Assembly: GCA_964035545.1 (NCBI GenBank)
Contig: OZ037772.1
Span: forward strand, 5,543,733 to 5,607,732
Direction of reading: 5' to 3'
Length of the DNA stretch: 64,000 nt
From: Bugula neritina
Lineage: Eukaryota > Bryozoa > Gymnolaemata > Cheilostomatida > Bugulidae
Positions 52,703 through 64,000 of this stretch are shown piece by piece. The notes below the pieces were generated by a model, which was given only the letters and a program-made list of their open reading frames with translations, was not told the DNA's origin and did not search any database. The position numbers were made by a program, and so were the translations under genes. The first letter of the stretch is position 1. Each line of letters starts with the position of its first letter.

Positions 52703-53433
52703 CATGCCCACATTAGGTACAATATTCATATACTTTCACTCAACATATACAAGCAACACTTTACGGAGCTGGTCACATGTTAGTAAAACTAAACTAAACT
52801 AGAAACAATAAACATATTTGGATAAGCTTTACTAGTAAGTCACCCTTTCTTTCATTATACTGGAATAAATCAATATCTCTCAATAGTTGGCAAATAATAA
52901 ATGTTCTATGTATACAATAAGATCTATGATTGCTCTGAATGCACCTATACTCTATAGAATAGATTCACTTTTCTGATTGGACACACAAAAGAGAGTTAAC
53001 CACTCCGCCCTAGTCGGAAATTCCAGTTTACATGCTACCTCTGCTACAGTATTCATAAATTTTAACTCAACATATACAAGCAACACTCTATGGAGCTGCT
53101 CACATGTTACTAAAACTAAACTAAACTAGAAACAATAAAAATACATAGATGAACTTTACTAGTAAGTCATTTTGTTTGGAATCCCGAAGGCCCTGTAGCG
53201 TAATTGGTTGTCCCGCCTGCTTGCAAGTCCGGTGGAGGCAATTATTTTACAAGTCACTCTCTTTTTCATTGGTGGAAAAAATCAATATTTCTCAATAGTT
53301 AGCAAACAATGAATTTCTATGTATACATTATGATCTATGATTGCTCTGAATAGACTTATAGAATAGATCCACTCTTCTGATTGGACACACAAAAAGGAAG
53401 GTAATAACTCCGCCCTAGTCTGAAATTCCAGTT
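52703..53433 (+). repeat. Direct duplication of a promoter-like module before copy 3
   Basis: Two copies (52,703-53,028 and 53,029-53,433) share CTCAACATATACAAGCAACAC, AAACTAAACTAGAAACAATA, CTGATTGGACACACAAAA and CTCCGCCCTAGTC. The second is interrupted by a tRNA-like fragment at about 53,187-53,243. One module is also seen after copy 3 (about 62.8 kb). Confidence 0.7.
53187..53243 (+). repeat. Short tRNA-like SINE fragment
   Basis: GGCCCTGTAGCGTAATTGG followed by CCTGCTTGCAAG, then truncated before a full B-box. Related to the fragments at 929 and 42,639. Confidence 0.45.
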
Positions 53434-53550
53434 CCTTATACAATCAGTCATGAGTTGTTCATGGAGATGCAGTTTCACTTAAGAATGGATTGTTGCAGCT
53501 TTCAGAGGAGTGTGTGGATACAGCACGTACTTCATTGATCATAAGATACA
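53378..53550 (+). promoter_or_regulatory. Candidate promoter and 5' leader exon, copy 3
   Basis: Reverse CCAAT box (CTGATTGG), GAAATTCC and a partial ISRE (AGTTTCACTTAA at 53,471-53,482) precede a donor-like GATACAG|GTAATT at 53,551. The ATG exon of copy 3 starts after an acceptor at 53,974. Inferred only. Confidence 0.25.
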
Positions 53551-53980
53551 GGTAATTAGTCTAACAACTTTATTACTTTGACTTGTCACTTTTCAGCTGG
53601 TAATTATTTAAATTGCTAGTTTATTTAAAACAAAATACATTTATTCTATTTCAAGTATTATTATTAATGTAGTTGGAAAGCAAAACAATTTTAGTATTTA
53701 TACATTTTATCATATGTTTCAGCTGCTTTAAGCACTCTGGGTGACTTGTAACACCTGTTAGGGGTATTCATATGTGTAGTGTTTTAATATAATGTTGTAA
53801 GTACTGTAGTTACAGTAAAGAAGTTTCCACTATACAGAATATGTTATATAACATAATGAGCATTGGATACTATACTTCTTATATTTATGCTATTTAATAA
53901 AAAAACACATACCTATTGTACTTGTGTTATAATACCTGAAAATAAAAATGGCACTTATACTAATCTACTTGTAGGACAAA

Positions 53981-56900
53981 ATGGCTTCTAAACCACAACC
54001 AATGGTGAGATGTACTATTTGTTTATCTCAACTCAAGCTAGAGGAATGTAAGGCATTACCTTGTACTCACCCACACTGTGACAAGTGTTTGAATGAAATC
54101 TATGGAAGGCTGAATGCTCTTAAATGTGGAATATGTCGGTAGGTGAATAATATCATAACATATAGTATAATATGTTACATAATGTCATACATTTCATAAT
54201 ATAATCTTTATCAATAATTTCATGGTTCATGCTATGTACAGTAGATATCCCAATTTATATAATATTAACAAGTAGAATAAGCCGATATTGGCATATTTGT
54301 ATCATAGGTAAGAATTTTTATAAGAATTTTATTTGTATTATAGGAATTTTATTATTTGCAGTATATATAATACAATCAGGTGCTTTACGTAGATACAGTA
54401 TTGTGAAGATCGTTTTGATTGCTACCACAATTGCAGTTGAAGGTCATTAGAGTAGCGTTTCAGTAATTTTAGTGCTTAATATGGAAAGCTACCTTGTTAA
54501 TCACAATGTCTCATAAAGTTTCACTACATTTGAGGTCCTAATCGGCACTACAAAGCTGGTCTCAATTTTTTTGTTTTAAGTTTTTGTAAGTTGAATTATT
54601 CACAATGTAATAAAATCATCATTAAGTAGATTAGGTTTGAAAGTAATTTCATTGTTCGAATGTGTGGAGGTAGTTTTTAGGCAGTTTTTCAACACCTGCC
54701 ACCTTCTTAGATTTAGATTGTGAATAGTAGATGAATGTATTGGTATGAGGAATGTTAAACAAAACACGCTTTGTTTTCTTATTCTTTTGAAAACTAGTCG
54801 AGCTTTTATAGTTTTGTGAGTGAAGTAGTGATAATATAAGACACAAGAAACACAAAGAAATTGCACCCAATAGATGGATTGTTACATACAATGTAACTCT
54901 TTTATTTTCTAATTATTCCAATCCTTTAATTTTTAGTTGCATGCATAGCCAAGTCCTATAACCCAGTAGCTGTATGATTTGAATCAAGTTTATTTTATCA
55001 GGGCAGAATCACAATAATAAATGTTCGTACTGCCACATGATTTATTATATGTAGTCTGTTGTGTAATAAAATATATCTTATAATCAGGTGGTGCTATAAA
55101 GAAGTTTGCAAATCGTAAATTTGTCTCATTGTGACATTATAGTAGGAGTTGTGTGACTTAATATGGCAGCTTTGAGATGAGTTGTAATGTATCCTGTACA
55201 GAGACCTATAGTTTGCTTTACTGTGAATTCAACAGGGATATTGTATGTCAGTATGACATGGTACTATAACCAGAGTGTAGGGATTTAGATACCGATAGTT
55301 GTATATCATAAATGATTTACAAAAAGAAGAGGAACACAGTTATTTGATTGACTGAATGTTGATAGCAAGCTTTCTTACTTAATCCTTAAGTCAAAGTATT
55401 AGAATGTATTCAGGTTGTCAATGACTACGTTTAAATCAAAAGCTAGTCAGTTCAAGTTCTCCAATGTAATATATTAGAGATCAATGGAGCATATCAATGA
55501 GATGTAATGCCTTACTAAACATACTTTGTTATTGAACAACCTGAATGCTATTTGGAAATAACTTAGCTTTTCTAGTTATAGAAAGTTGTGACAATAGAGA
55601 AAAACAACATTAATAAACACTGAGATTTGTACACAATTGTTCTATTGTTATTTGTTCAATGGAGATCTTTGATTTTTTAACTCTATTATTTTTATGAATA
55701 ACTTGTACAATGAAGCATTGGTTCAGTAATTGTGTATAGAGTCGAATAGATTTTATCAGAATAATTTGTCACAATAATAAATATTATGCAAAGCAAGACT
55801 GAGTGCTAAATGTGTTTAATCAAAGCACTCCGAACCAATTCCATTTTACTATGACATGTTTAATGCAAGTTTACATCATCCATAGAATATCCCAGCGCCA
55901 ATATTACTAAAAGTTGCATGTCATTTGATATATTGAGATGTGTAAAATAGGAGCTAGTAAAAATTATTTTCAAAAGACTTTGAGAAATGTTTGTTCAGTC
56001 TACAGATCTATATAGTTGTTCTACAGTGGCTTATAGATGGAAACATTGTTCTCCCTATACATAATCAAAAGTGATACTGTTAATATGGAAAGAGCCAGCA
56101 TTACAATATTCTCTTCTTGAAGAATTTATAATGGCACATTTTTTATGTCATAATATATTGGAATATTCAATTATATCTCAGTTTTACTCTACAGAATATT
56201 TGAACGCTTTTATAAGACGCAAGCAAGTTTGTTCTAGAAACAACTTTGAATTAATTTGAAATTTTTGATTGCTTGTTGGTAAAACCTATAACAGGTTATA
56301 TAAGGCTAGTGGCATTTTAGAATTATTATTAAAAATTAATTTTAGGATTTCATTGCATGCTATTTTTAGCCGCAATAGTTGCAACACACAAGAGCAACCA
56401 TGGTCTAGACTTTAGTGTTGCTCTAATCATGTGTAGTGAGTCTTACATGGGTCTAATTAAAAAAAAATGTATACACAAGGGCAGGTATTTTAAGATAAGC
56501 AGGATTTTAATTTAGCAATAATAAATTTAGCAATAGTTGGTTATTTATTATACCTTGTTGTATCATTGTATCGTAACAAAACTTATATAGCAGATAATGT
56601 TGCATGTATTCATCATTTATATTACAGACAAGTGTTCAATACAACACCTGATAAGTTACCAACAGCGGACCAGATGAAACAGATAGATAAGTATATACTC
56701 TGTGAAGTCTGTACAGAGTCAGGAGTGAATAATACACCTGCTCTGGTGCATTGTTTAGTTTGTTCCAAACTATTTTGTGCTAAACATGTCATTGTAAGTG
56801 AACACTCAGTAATTGTTTTCTGTATATGTTCTTTTATGTTTAGTATAACTGGATAGGTGTAGCAACCCGCTTTGTTTCAAAATAGTATTAAATCAAAAAT

Positions 56901-59900
56901 TTGGATTTTTAATATGTTTTGCTGAGAAAAAATTTGCTGGTTTCACAAAAAAAACTCTACAATATTTTATTTAAAAAACTTTTCAACAAATTAAACAAAA
57001 ATAATCATTCATTTTCGTCTATGTTCTCACATGAATTTAGATTTTAAAATATTATATTAGATTACCAAACATCACACTTTAATTAACTATACTTTGGATA
57101 AAGTTAGGAGCAAAAGGACATAACTCTCATTCCTAACCAAACACAACATTCATACTACTATGAACTATCATATCATGCTGCACAATATAGCTTTATATAA
57201 TTTTTGAATGAGTTACGTAACTATGGGTGTATATCTTGTACATATGTACAAGATATACACCCATAGTTACGTAACTCATTCAAAAATTATACATAATAAA
57301 AACAGGATTTATGTATCATAATGGCTATATGCCTTGATGTTAACATATGTTAACATCAAGGCATATAGCCATTATGATACATAAATCCTGTTTTTATTAT
57401 GTATAATGTCATCAATAAATTAAGTACTATACCCCATAATATAACTCTGTTATAGGATCATGACGTTGTGTCTGAAGAACACTCTAGAATAAATATGACA
57501 GAGTACAAAGCTCGTGCTGCTAAATTAGAGAAGAGAATGTGTGAGACACATGCAGACGTAGAGTATTCTTTGGGTTGTAAAGTCTGTCTCAAACTACTCT
57601 GTACTCAATGTGTATCTACAGCTGGTGTATGTGATGACGGTAAGTGTCTATTCTTCTGTTTACTTGCTATATATATTACATGATTCAGGTACACAACAGC
57701 TTATACATTACTTTGTATATATTACTTTAGGTACATCACAGCATATACTCTTGACATTGAAAGATTTAACAATGCAGCTGGTGGAAGTCACAAAGTTAAA
57801 GACAAGAGAAGGCGACTTATCTGGTTATTACAAACAGATAGCTGCAAGCATTGATGGGTTCAGAACTGAAACCAAAAATTTATTGGTTTTGATAAGGACA
57901 CAGCGTGATGATCAGGTGATTATTACATGGTTTTTAAGTTTGATATAATTATAAAGATTATATTATAGAAGCTGTGAGGGTTTGTTTATAGTTCTCTGTA
58001 TAGCCATCTGAGATAAGTTACTTTTTGGGAAATGTAAGATGATTATACACTCAGACACTCTTCAAATTTTTCTAGCTTGTCTAACATTTAATGTGACTGT
58101 ATTTAGATAGCAGCTATTCAACAGAAGTATGACGAATTAGAGAAAGAACTAATGGAGAAGAGAGAAAAGACTGAGAGTCAAGCAGTGAATTTCATGGTAG
58201 AGAAAGTAGGGGTTAGATATCGTGAGCTGTATAATCACAGAGAAGGAATCGAGGCTAAGTTAGACCAAAGTCATGAGGTTAGCTACAGAGTATGGATGGA
58301 TAGTAGATATTATGGTGTGTGTATCTGTGGCAGTTTGATATTTTATATTTAACATCTTATATAGATCATTCAAGTAATATAAATAGATATAATGTAATAA
58401 AAAGAATTCTCGATACTATATAGAATACTGCATAATACTACAGCATACTGTATAACACTATGTAACACTGTATAATACTATAGGACACTGTATATAATAC
58501 TATAGGATACTGTATAATACTATAGGACACTGTATGATCTATGTAGGGCACAGCAGATATTTAGTGTAGAGTTTGTCCATTCGTTTGTAAATGCTTCTTG
58601 TTCTAAATTGTGCTTTTCAATCTCGATATTGCAATTTTTTGCATTGCAACGCATATTAATGCAATGCTGCTTTTTAGATGGTTTTGTTGGTTTCAAATAC
58701 AGCATTATTGTTGGTCTTATTGTTCATACTCAACACTGGCGTTCTCTATAATAGCATACAACTTCCAAACACCTGCTACACAGTGTCACATTGTATGTAT
58801 ATGTAATATTGTTAGGTTGACATCATCAAGTCATATGGTGATATGAAGAAGGAGATTGATAGACTGTTGACAGAAGAGGTTCCTAAGTTGGCACATTTTG
58901 ATCTTGTAACATCTGTGGAGGTCAAAGGTCAGTTTTATATATGTTAAAGGTCAGTTTTATGTTATCAATATGCAAAACTACTTAAAACAAGATAATGAAT
59001 AGCTTAATAACCCTATTTATTTTTATGACACTTTTATATCTAACCGTATTTATGTAACCTAATTAAGTAATTATATTTTGACTTTTGAATATGAGGTATA
59101 TATGCATGTTAGCTATAGCTACATTTCAAACTGTTACATTTTCATCATCTTGTATTTCACTTTTTTGATCTGTGTTGTAAAAATATATTATAAATACTGA
59201 TTCAATTTAACGTGGTGTTAAGGCACTATTATTTTCAAAAACTAGGTTTGTACTATTGCCACACTACACCCCTACGTACACCCCTACAAGATCCTATTAA
59301 ACCAATTTATATGGTAAATAATGTTAGTGGGAATCTTTAGTATTTAATTTACACTGAGGAGGAAGTGGCCTACATGTCCCCCATCTGTATACTTCTCTCA
59401 ACTACATTATAGATTTACACACTTGTGCAATAGCTGTGCTTACTCTTGGAGAATACTAATATACAAGTTTTTGGTGAACATAACCTAATTTAATATAGTA
59501 GTATATCACTAAATAGAATATCATTAGAATTGATTTTAATATTTTGTTGACATGAACACAGCTGCTGATTTTTTTCCGCAGTAAATTTTTTTCAATAGTT
59601 GATTGCCATAAAAATAATCTGGTCCAAAAAATCAAAATTATAAAAGTGCACGATACTGGCAGTGTTGCTATAGCACTACTGTTTGTGTAGTGATGCACAA
59701 AGATATACATGTATGTTTACATATCTGCTAGTTTTTCTGATGTATCCGCTGTCTTATATATTATATTACCATGTCATGCATGTCAATATTTTATCACAGA
59801 GGAGAAAAGATATACCGAGATTGAGTTGACCAATGAAAGAACAGCAAGTATAACTCCTGAACAAGGACTGGTTGTCTCACTTCTACCACCCAAGTCTGTA

Positions 59901-60765
59901 GAACTGATAAACTCTGTTGAAGTTTCTCAATGCTGCGAGTCCGTCCACACCTATAGAGGTATCACATATGCTGGGTGTTATGGAGGTGTAGACAGGATAG
60001 ATGAGAACAACAAAGTTACTGAATCATTCATCTCTATTAAGGGTAGCATTGTGTGGAGTATCTCAGTACATAATGATAGGATGTATACTCTGTCTTCTGA
60101 TTCAACTGTAAGAGTTCATGACCTTGAAGGCAAGACTATCACCAGTTGGACTCATGCAGATAGAAAAACAGCGTGGATGAATCAGCTAGCCATCATAAAC
60201 AATCAGATAGCTATTCCTGACAGGCTGAATAAGACTCTAGTACTCTACTCTCTGAATGGGGAAGTAGTAAACACTTTACCCTGTCCTCTACTCACTGATA
60301 CTGCTGTATGTCTGTCTGCTGCAGATAACAACTCAGTTATTATATCTCAGTATCACTCATCTCTAGTATACAAAGTAGACACCTCATCAGGTGACATTAT
60401 CTGGCAGTGTAAGGATGTGGCTAAACCTCGTGGAGTGACCTGCTATAGAGATGAGTCTGTACTTGTGGCTGATTATACTGAACCTACCACACTCTGTGTG
60501 CTATCATTACATACAGGTTAGTTACTGTGTAGCATACACATAGTTTACAATATACCTGCATTATTATTTGATGAAATGAGTTCATTCATATAATTTATAT
60601 ATTTCCTACAAATAAACTGCACTCTTTTTATATTATCTTTGATTCCTAAAAAAGAACATTATGAATTTTATCTCAACAGGCAAGTTACTAACCAGGATAT
60701 CTACTATAAAGAGTCACATACCTGATCTCCACGTCAATGGCTCTATTCTAGTAATTCCAGTATAA
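53981..60765 (+). CDS. TRIM-type RING / B-box / coiled-coil / beta-propeller protein, copy 3
   Basis: Exons: 53981-54138, 56628-56793, 57456-57639, 57731-57915, 58107-58277, 58816-58927, 59800-60516, 60680-60765; 592 residues. RING and B-box ligands match copies 1 and 2. The coiled coil has substitutions and ends exon 4 as NLLVLIRTQRDDQ. The propeller is present (VDRIDENNKV, RVHDLEGKTI, VYKVDTSSGDIIW). In exon 8 a TAA at 60,763-60,765 ends the protein about 14 codons before the family stop, and a one-base shift separates it from the old FYQLK ending. The AATAAA signal has become AGTAAA (60,834). The last propeller strand is therefore lost, so the fold may not close, although the rest is open. 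Intron 1 is about 2.5 kb here against about 0.2-0.3 kb in the others, and intron 2 has two palindromes. Confidence 0.82.
54139..56627 (+). other. Enlarged intron 1 of copy 3
   Basis: About 2.5 kb of AT-rich sequence against 187-259 bases in copies 1 and 2. It implies inserted DNA, but I recognise no element type and see no coding signal. Small open frames near 54.2, 54.6 and 56.1 kb look like chance. Confidence 0.6.
57196..57291. repeat. Perfect 96-bp palindrome
   Basis: 48-base arms without a spacer, centred on GTACATATGTAC between 57,243 and 57,244. All 48 pairs match. It lies in intron 2 of copy 3 and is absent from the matching introns. Confidence 0.95.
57286..57407. repeat. Perfect 122-bp palindrome, overlapping the first by 6 bases
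   Basis: 61-base arms without a spacer, centred on TTAACATATGTTAA between 57,346 and 57,347. All 61 pairs match. It shares ATTATA with the outer end of the first palindrome. Confidence 0.95.
58411..58545 (+). repeat. Intron 5 minisatellite, copy 3
   Basis: Same ATACTGTATAATACTATAG-type units as in copies 1 and 2; shortest of the three arrays. Confidence 0.65.
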
Positions 60766-60790
60766 GCTCTTATAATGGACAAGTCAAGTT

Positions 60791-60820
60791 CTATCAGCTA
60801 AAGTAAAAGTAAACTGATAG
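60791..60820 (+). promoter_or_regulatory. Terminal stem-loop, copy 3 (stop moved upstream)
   Basis: CTATCAG and CTGATAG still pair, while the inner stem is weakened (CTA against AAA). The old TGA has become TAA. It now lies in the 3' UTR. Confidence 0.45.
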
Positions 60821-62964
60821 AGTGGGATTCTCAAGTAAAGGTCAGTAAATGTTGTTTCGAGTCCTTCTCTAATTCATGTTTCTAATGCTGCTTTGTATTG
60901 ATTAGTTTTACATCTTCTTATATAATATTTTGTGTTGTATTGCATTTTATTGCATAGAAATATTATGAATTTTTATAGTCTTATAATAATATTGTCGGTT
61001 ACCTATATAGTAGTGGACACATTATTACCAGTTATCTCCCCTCATTATATTTATCAATCAATAATTAAATTATAAAGCAACTGTTTACAATACTGTGTAT
61101 ATACTAATGTCTCATAGTATTATGTTATTATAACATGGCGGATATTGTATATACTAGACATCTCTGCTATGCTTTGTAGAACACAACATGTTGAGTCATA
61201 CATAAGGAGTTACCTTCCCAGTACGTCACTGCTTTAATGAGTCAACTAAGTCAGTTCACTTCACTATAGACGTCTGCATGTTTAACTTCCTACTTTACAG
61301 TAGACTACTAGACAGACTATAACCACGCGATCTGCCAATATAGTACAAGTAGTGTTTTTCATTCATTATCACTCAAGTTCTTGTACTGATGCATTATATA
61401 CAGGAAAATCCAGGTTATTGTGCGTTATATCAATTATACACAATCTTTTTCTATAATTAATCTGTAAACTTTATAGGCTATAAAGTTTTTAATGGTGGTG
61501 GCTACATATATATTATGTACTTTAAATTTGCAAAATTTTCTTTCAATTTCCTATTATTTTCTATCTTGACTATAAACTTTTGTTATTTGCAATTATCCAG
61601 CCAAATTAATTGTGTCTATGTTTGCTGTCTTAGAAATTACTAATGCATTAGATTTTGTTTATAATATGAACAGATTGCTGTGTTGCATTGAGATATGATA
61701 TGCTGTGAAGCTGTTTTTAGTTATTATATGGAGTTATTATCAGTATAACAAGAAATAGCACATCATATTCTTACAATATTATGCAGTTCCTTTGATAAAG
61801 ATAGGATTAATTTTTAATTATCAGTTGATTCTCTGTTTAATAAAGAGAAATCCAAAAATTATACCCAGTTTTACATTGAATACTGTGTAATATTTTTGTT
61901 ATCACCTTCTATAAAATATCGCACATCTATTAGACATGTTACAAATATAGGAATTGGTCAGCAGTTCATAAACAATCAATTTTTATTTAGTATAAACTGT
62001 TTTAGTACTCTGCAAAAACTCCATTTTATAAAACTTTGTGGAACCTATCTTAATACATGTGAATAGCCACTTTCCTAGAGATTAAAGCCACTAATAATTT
62101 GAGTGCAGCCTAACTCGCCTTATTTTTTCAGCTTGTTATGCAGTGTACTATTAAATGATATTATAAGCTAGAATTGAAGGTTTCACTTAAAAGTTCTTGC
62201 TACAAAAGATATGGCAGCTGATATTTCTACAAACCTAAACTATACCCTTCATTTCGCTAAAAAGCAAAAAATTTCTATCTACAAAGTACTGACGTACAGA
62301 GATATTTTTTTCAGTAAGGGATTATTATTTATAATTTGAATGTTATATTATAATAAAAGCAGAGATCAAGCCAAAACGGTGTCTGCTTCGCACAAGAAAC
62401 TAAGTTTCAGGTAAAGTTTTGTCAACCATCACATTCTGTTCACCAAAACTCTTTAAACATTTCTACAAACTCAAATTGATTTCCATGCAGCAACAACAAT
62501 CAAACTGACATGTTATATTATATATCAGACCATATGATATAAAATTTAACGCTTTAGTATTATCTTTTGTGTGCTTCTTGTAACCTTCCATCTCTACTAT
62601 AATATTATATATAGTAAACATTGTACAAAGCATATTATAGTTGCTATTAATTAGAGTTGTATCTACTGTGGTGAGTTACCTTATAATATTATAGGTCAGA
62701 GCTGTTTAAGCAGTGAGAAGGAAGTATATATAATCTGAGTATAGTTATAGAAATATTAGAAGACATGTTCTGTCTATTTAATAATCAACACTGTTACATG
62801 CTACCTCTGCTGCAATATTCATGTGTTTTAACTCAACATATACAAGCAACACTTCATGGAGCTGGTCACATCTTAGTAATACTACAGTAGAAATAATAAA
62901 TATATTTGGGTGATATTTACTATAGTAATAAGTCACTCTCTCTTTAATTGGTGGAAGAAATTGA
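60821..62964 (+). repeat. Duplicated 3' flank, copy 3
   Basis: Non-coding. It aligns with 50,642-52,9xx after copy 2 and with 34.4-36.2 kb after copy 1. No gene is seen. Confidence 0.75.
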
Positions 62965-62968
62965 TAAA

Positions 62969-63084
62969 TACAATGTAATGCTATACAATAAAACACAATA
63001 CAATGCTATACAATAAAATACAATACAATGCTACACAATAAAATACAATGCAATGCTATACAATAAAATACAATACAATGCTAC
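62969..63084 (+). repeat. 25-bp minisatellite (CAATACAATGCTATACAATA-type)
   Basis: About four and a half units of CAATACAATGCTATACAATA plus AAATA, with small variants. Confidence 0.8.
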
Positions 63085-63534
63085 AGATAATAATTGTTCT
63101 ATATATATAAGTTAGTATAAGCTAACAATACCTTTTAAAAACACATCAGTAACAATAAGATTGAACTCTAAAGAAAGCCGTCTATTGAACTTCAAAATGA
63201 ACTGAGAATTGAATGGCTAAATATTTCTAGTTTTTCCATTTAATTTTTGCTTTGTGATTAAATTAATTATTGGTTTAAAGTAGAATATAACATCTGAAAA
63301 ATGACATTGTCACCATGTTTCCATACATCAAATAGATTCTCATGGATGGATTACAAAGCACTAATACATTAGTAGTCAATTCATATCATATTCTAACCAA
63401 ATTTTTTACACCCTGGCCACTGATAATGAGCCACACTGCTTCAGCATTTAGTTTGTCCTGTGCATTATGCATGCCAAATTCTTGCTATTTGAAATAAGCC
63501 ATTGATCATATGTAATTAGATAAATGATTATGAG
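63085..63534. other. Non-coding, nothing recognised
   Basis: AT-rich sequence without open frames or repeats that I can support. Confidence 0.4.
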
Positions 63535-63843
63535 CTAAAAATTAGTTTGCTTAGATTCTATTGAAACTTTAGACGAGTTCATCATGTGACCTTGAACTAT
63601 TGAAACCGGCCACCATAGAGAGATGCTACTCGTTCGTAATTGTTGATCAACTAAATGCAGCACATGGGTTGTGATTTTATTCCATTGATAATGTTCCTTT
63701 GCATAAAATGAAAAACCTCCATTAGCAAAATTCCGAAGCATGGAGACGTGGTGAGTGGCATTGAATGTAGCAGAATGATATAATGATATAGTTCGGATAG
63801 TGAAAGAACTACTAAGCATGGTCAACAAGTACAACACAAACAT
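63535..63843 (-). CDS. Hypothetical ORF with hydrophobic N-terminus
   Basis: An open frame of about 102 residues from ATG at 63,843. The N-terminus (MFVLYLLTMLSSSF) looks like a signal or membrane segment, followed by a possible N-glycosylation site (FNATHH) and a Trp/His-containing region. I recognise no family. No clear splice signals or poly(A) site were found nearby, and it may be a chance ORF or the first exon of a gene running left. Confidence 0.25.
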   Translation of the reverse strand: MFVLYLLTMLSSSFTIRTISLYHSATFNATHHVSMLRNFANGGFSFYAKEHYQWNKITTHVLHLVDQQLRTSSISLWWPVSIVQGHMMNSSKVSIESKQTNF

Positions 63844-63881
63844 GACGTAGGACTTGGTATCTCCCACAGCAATTACTAACC

Positions 63882-63911
63882 CTATTAGTTCAGTTTCACT
63901 TCAGCTGATAG
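63882..63911 (-). repeat. Stand-alone inverted copy of the TRIM terminal 30-mer
   Basis: On the minus strand the 30 bases differ from the copy 0 hairpin (111-140) at only two positions, including CTATCAGCTGAAGTG and GAACTAATAG. No other TRIM exon sequence is seen next to it. Confidence 0.6.
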
Positions 63912-64000
63912 AAATTAATAGACGTAAGTATATTATAGTATATAGGATAGTATCCCACCACCGGTGGTGAAAGGTGACCAAGGGGACCACATAGTATAGT

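Overview
The window is an AT-rich metazoan nuclear sequence. Its genes have GT-AG introns, and they are separated by long non-coding stretches full of dispersed repeats, SINE-like fragments, LTR elements and minisatellites. The gene set (TRIM-type RING/B-box proteins with a C-terminal beta-propeller, a prostaglandin E synthase 2 homologue, a synaptotagmin-like tandem C2 protein) shows an animal. The architecture would suit an early-branching lineage such as a sponge. That placement is inference; no marker in the window proves the phylum.

Layout. 1-140 is the decayed last exon of a TRIM-propeller gene (copy 0). About 0.14-23.2 kb has no convincing gene. It holds a tRNA-like fragment (0.93 kb), a foldback MITE (6.2 kb), a dead R4/Dong-like LINE (8.6-11.55 kb), a 5 kb cryptically simple region (11.56-16.7 kb) with a 280 bp tandem duplication, and a polypyrimidine tract (17.56-17.85 kb). 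TRIM-propeller copy 1 runs 23,988-34,393. Its intron 6 carries a complete but non-autonomous Ty3/Gypsy-type LTR element (28,056-33,338, minus strand), and two solo LTRs and a second MITE follow the gene. Next come a PTGES2 homologue (37,917-40,876, lacking its 3' exons), a 28-bp minisatellite (40.89-41.77 kb), and the 3' half of a synaptotagmin-like gene (41,870-43,787, lacking its 5' exons). TRIM-propeller copy 2 (45,492-50,627) is the cleanest family member. Copy 3 (53,981-60,765) has a shortened C-terminus and two abutting perfect palindromes in intron 2. The last 3 kb are duplicated 3' flank, a 25-bp minisatellite, and a weak minus-strand ORF.

The three TRIM copies share eight coding exons. 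Coding exons 1-6 are identical in length in all three and intron 3 is exactly 91 bp in each, so they are a recent tandem family expected to act as RING E3 ubiquitin ligases. ISRE-like motifs, and in one copy an NF-kappaB-like motif, lie upstream of each 5' end. A 30-bp stem-loop overlaps each family stop codon and recurs alone, inverted, at the window end. These regulatory points are hypotheses. The most unusual items are the palindromes, the PTGES2/C2 junction at the minisatellite, the in-frame duplicated 3' splice site of intron 3, and the extra zinc-finger ORF in the LTR element.
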